From NCBI GenBank assembly GCA_007118555.1, contig SKRJ01000429.1, positions 1 through 7,332 of the forward strand: 7,332 nt of DNA, read 5' to 3'. Each line of letters opens with the position of its first letter. The stretch's first letter is position 1. Both the position numbers and the translations under genes were made by a program. Below the pieces are notes generated by a model that worked only from the letters and a program-made list of their open reading frames with translations, did no database searches and was not told the DNA's origin. This DNA is from Anaerolineae bacterium. GTDB taxonomy: Bacteria; Chloroflexota; Anaerolineae; UBA1429. Positions 5,773 to 7,332 of the stretch are shown piece after piece.

Positions 5773-6617
5773 GGTGACCTCCCATTGCCACTGCGCTCGA
5801 CCAGACGACGTACCTCGGACAAGAGCTTTTCAGGAGGGATCGGTTTGCTGAGGAAATTGTCGATCAGGTGGTCCTCGTCGGTGGGGAACATCCCCATATA
5901 GTCGGAGCTCGTGATCGAGCTGACCACCAGGATCGGGGTGTGGCGGATGTCGGGGTTCGAGCGGATACGCCAACTGGCATCCCAGCCATCTAGCACGCCA
6001 TCCATCATAATGTCCAGGATCACCAGGCTGGGCGGGTTGGCGATCATGGTTTGGAGAGCCTCGTCGCCGCTGGAGGCCGCTCGCGTCACAAAGCCCTCGG
6101 CCTCGAGAACCATGCGGCTGACCTCGACAAAATCGGGGTCGTCATCGACGATCAGGACGGTGGGCTGCGGCGGCGGAGGCGGCGCCCACTGGTGCCACTC
6201 CTTGTCGATGTGGAGCACATGGGCGGTCTGGGTACGTGTGATGCCCGCGATGCGGCTGATGCGGTCGTTCAGAAACGCCACCAGATGCGCATCGGTCTCA
6301 AAGGCCGCTTCGACCACCAGATCGTACTCGCCCGTGAGCCACTTGACCGAGAGCACCTCGGGCATCTCGCGGATCATGCGGCCCACCCGCTCCAACCGGG
6401 GCAGCTCCACGGTGAAAAAGATCATGGCCCGTGTCTTGAGGCCGACGGCCTGAGGTGTCACAATGCCGTGTATCTCCAGCTCGCCGGAGGCCAGCAGCCG
6501 ATCGATGCGCTTGCGGACCGTACCCTCCGAGACGCCCAGCGCCCGCGCTATCTCGACATTCGAGCGGCGGCCATCCTCATGCAACATGCGCACGATCCGT
6601 CGATCCGTGTGATCCAT
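5769..6617 (-). CDS. Lrp/AsnC-type transcription regulator fused to a C-terminal receiver domain
   Basis: A 282-residue fusion. Residues 1-50 are the winged helix-turn-helix of the Lrp/AsnC family (DHTDRRIVRMLHEDGRRSN, then ALGVSEGTVRKRIDRL at 26-41). Residues 63-137 are the ligand-binding RAM domain, with TGEYDLVVE at 95-103. A proline hinge APPPPPQP (145-152) leads to a complete receiver domain (153-282) with Asp158-160, predicted phospho-Asp202, Ser233, FPTDE (244-248) and Lys258. Lrp proteins assemble into dimers and octamers and respond to amino acids; here phosphorylation could add a second input. The order is the reverse of ordinary response regulators, where the receiver comes first. 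ATG 6617 fits the start of the Lrp fold, with AAGGAGG about 11 bases upstream, a slightly long spacing. Upstream in-frame starts at 6647 and 6683 fall inside the promoter. It heads the operon and likely controls it. Confidence 0.93.
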   Translation of the reverse strand: MDHTDRRIVRMLHEDGRRSNVEIARALGVSEGTVRKRIDRLLASGELEIHGIVTPQAVGLKTRAMIFFTVELPRLERVGRMIREMPEVLSVKWLTGEYDLVVEAAFETDAHLVAFLNDRISRIAGITRTQTAHVLHIDKEWHQWAPPPPPQPTVLIVDDDPDFVEVSRMVLEAEGFVTRAASSGDEALQTMIANPPSLVILDIMMDGVLDGWDASWRIRSNPDIRHTPILVVSSITSSDYMGMFPTDEDHLIDNFLSKPIPPEKLLSEVRRLVERSGNGRSP

Positions 6618-6642
6618 AGAGCCCCGTTCCTCCTTCGTTATC

Positions 6643-6671
6643 AACATAGCATAATGTGACGATCTAGTCAA
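6643..6671 (-). promoter_or_regulatory. Sigma-70-like promoter for the eight-gene operon
   Basis: On the minus strand TTGACT (6671-6666), 17 bases, then TATGTT (6648-6643). The -35 matches 5 of 6 and the -10 matches 4 of 6. The predicted start lies close to 6636, leaving a leader of about 20 bases that holds the AAGGAGG of the first gene. An alternative -10, TATGCT, overlaps upstream but has no -35 at correct spacing. The -35 lies within a dyad, so the promoter is probably regulated. Confidence 0.55.
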
Positions 6672-6700
6672 TAGTTTGCGCATTAGTTGACGAAATTCGT
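6667..6700 (-). promoter_or_regulatory. Operator-like dyads overlapping the operon promoter
   Basis: GTCAA (6667-6671) and TTGAC (6687-6691) are inverted arms 15 bases apart, with the palindrome TGCGCA (6677-6682) near the centre. Directly adjoining is ACGAA-A-TTCGT (6690-6700), a perfect 11-bp palindrome. Together they cover the -35 and the region just upstream of it. Lrp/AsnC proteins commonly bind such AT-containing dyads near their own promoters, so autoregulation by the operon's first gene is a reasonable inference. Confidence 0.4.
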
Positions 6701-6716
6701 ATAGTCCAGCGGCGCA

Positions 6717-6735
6717 ATGGGACGCATTCGTCCAT
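6717..6735 (-). terminator. Hairpin after the methyltransferase gene, weak terminator candidate
   Basis: ATGGACG and CGTCCCAT on the minus strand pair across an AATG loop, with one bulged C, starting about 20 bases after the methyltransferase stop at 6758. No run of U follows, so it is not a classic intrinsic terminator. It may end or protect the 3' end of that transcript and separate it from the operon. Confidence 0.3.
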
Positions 6736-6757
6736 CAGCAGAGCCAGAGGCGCGAGA

Positions 6758-7332
6758 CTATCGCTGAGAGGGGGCGCGCGGACGCCGCTTGGCAGCGCTC
6801 AGCACCTGGAATTGGGGGGTGCGCGCCAGAATCTCGACCCGCCCAAAGTGCTCCTGCAGCATGCGCTGATAGGTCAGGAATCGGTTGGCGACCAGGACCA
6901 GGCGGCCGCTGCGCTCCAGCGCGTCGTACGACTCGCGGATAAAGGCGGCGGTCATGTCCAGGTTGACGTCCAGCCCGGCGTGAAAGGGGGGATTGCTGAC
7001 CACCAGGGTAAACTGCTGCTCGGGCACGGCGGCCATCCCGTCGCCATGCAGCACGGGGGCATCGGTGACGCCGTTGCGGGCCAGGGTCTCGCGCGCGCAC
7101 TGGCATGCCAGGCTATCCACATCCACGAGGGTGACGGCGCCCTGCGGCGCCTCCAGCGCCATGTGCAGGCCCACGATCCCATAGCCGCAGCCCAGGTCCA
7201 GCGCCCGCTCGTCGGGTCGCACCGACAGGGCCTCCAGCAAGAGAGCCGTGCCCTCGTCCACCGCATCCCGGGAAAAGACCCCCGGCCGCGTGTACAGGGT
7301 GCGCTCCACGCCGGCCACCATGGCCGTGATGG
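6758..7332 (-). CDS. RsmC-like small class I methyltransferase, 5' end beyond window
   Basis: The visible part (187 residues from an internal ATG at 7321, plus 3 in-frame codons before it) is a SAM-dependent methyltransferase of the small MTS/RsmC-RlmG type. These transfer a methyl group to the N2 of guanine in ribosomal RNA. Counting from ATG 7321: TLYTRPGVFSRDAVDEGT (8-25) is the family's typical entry text, motif I is LDLGCGYGIVGL (41-52), VDVD (66-69) ends the strand that contacts the SAM ribose, and the catalytic motif NPPFH is at 110-114. In this family some 20-30 residues normally precede the GVFS segment and the frame stays open to the window edge, so the true start is probably outside. 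The tail (KRRPRAPSQR) is basic. It is 140 bp from the operon and separated by a promoter, so a functional link is not indicated. Target nucleotide unknown. Confidence 0.88.
   Translation of the reverse strand, partial: ITAMVAGVERTLYTRPGVFSRDAVDEGTALLLEALSVRPDERALDLGCGYGIVGLHMALEAPQGAVTLVDVDSLACQCARETLARNGVTDAPVLHGDGMAAVPEQQFTLVVSNPPFHAGLDVNLDMTAAFIRESYDALERSGRLVLVANRFLTYQRMLQEHFGRVEILARTPQFQVLSAAKRRPRAPSQR

Larger units (their letters stand above)
838..6617 (-). other. Eight-gene operon: Lrp-receiver, two response regulators, nuoE, nuoF, response regulator, double ACT, histidine kinase
   Basis: All eight genes point the same way. In transcription order the junctions are: ATGA overlap of 4 bp, gap 33, gap 11, ATGA overlap of 4 bp, gap 33, gap 18, gap 47. 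Each start has a purine-rich Shine-Dalgarno nearby. The only convincing promoter is before the first gene (6643-6671), and no internal terminator is seen. A single transcript is therefore likely, putting the kinase, its candidate receivers and NuoEF under common control. Confidence 0.8.

Noticed and set aside
6618..6683. Upstream starts for the Lrp-receiver fusion
   Set aside because: The extra residues fall within the promoter and lack homology to the family. The Lrp fold begins at the ATG at 6617, with AAGGAGG upstream.
1..7332. Mobile elements, CRISPR arrays, attachment sites
   Set aside because: No transposase, integrase, terminal inverted repeats with target duplications, or spaced direct repeats were seen. 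The only tandem repeat is the coding DEPV tract.

Overview
The window holds ten protein-coding genes, all on the minus strand, so transcription runs from high to low coordinates. The DNA is GC-rich, with GC-rich codon choice and clear GGAGG-type ribosome binding sites. The gene content suggests a bacterium of the Chloroflexota (Anaerolineae-like). The pointers are a twin-arginine lipoprotein of the family-5 solute-binding type with an acidic Val/Asp/Glu/Pro linker, NuoE/NuoF with a Nuo-type NuoF length, and many single-domain response regulators. This placement is inference from style, not from a marker gene.

Region by region, in transcription order. (1) 7332-6758: the 3' part of a small RsmC-like methyltransferase whose start lies beyond the window. 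(2) 6757-6618: an intergenic region with a sigma-70-like promoter (6643-6671), an overlapping 25-bp dyad and a second palindrome. (3) 6617-838: a tightly packed eight-gene operon. Its order is an Lrp/AsnC-receiver fusion, two single-domain response regulators, nuoE, nuoF, a third single-domain response regulator, a stand-alone double-ACT protein, and a six-helix membrane histidine kinase. Two junctions are 4-bp ATGA overlaps and the other gaps are 11 to 47 bp. (4) 837-465: a 373-bp non-coding stretch with a near-perfect promoter (TTGACA-N17-TATACT) and a roughly 309-nt leader rich in nested inverted repeats. (5) 464-1: the 5' part of a solute-binding lipoprotein gene that runs off the window.

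The operon is the main point of interest. It combines amino-acid-sensing folds (the Lrp RAM domain and two ACT domains), four related receiver domains, one kinase with the RegB-type quinone motif GGxxNPF, and the NADH-oxidising subunits NuoE and NuoF without NuoG. A working hypothesis is a redox and metabolite sensing circuit: the kinase reads the quinone pool, one or more receivers carry the phosphoryl signal, and the Lrp-receiver fusion turns it into transcription while also reading a small effector. NuoEF would be either the controlled output or an electron-input partner. The domain assignments are firm; the circuit itself is inference.
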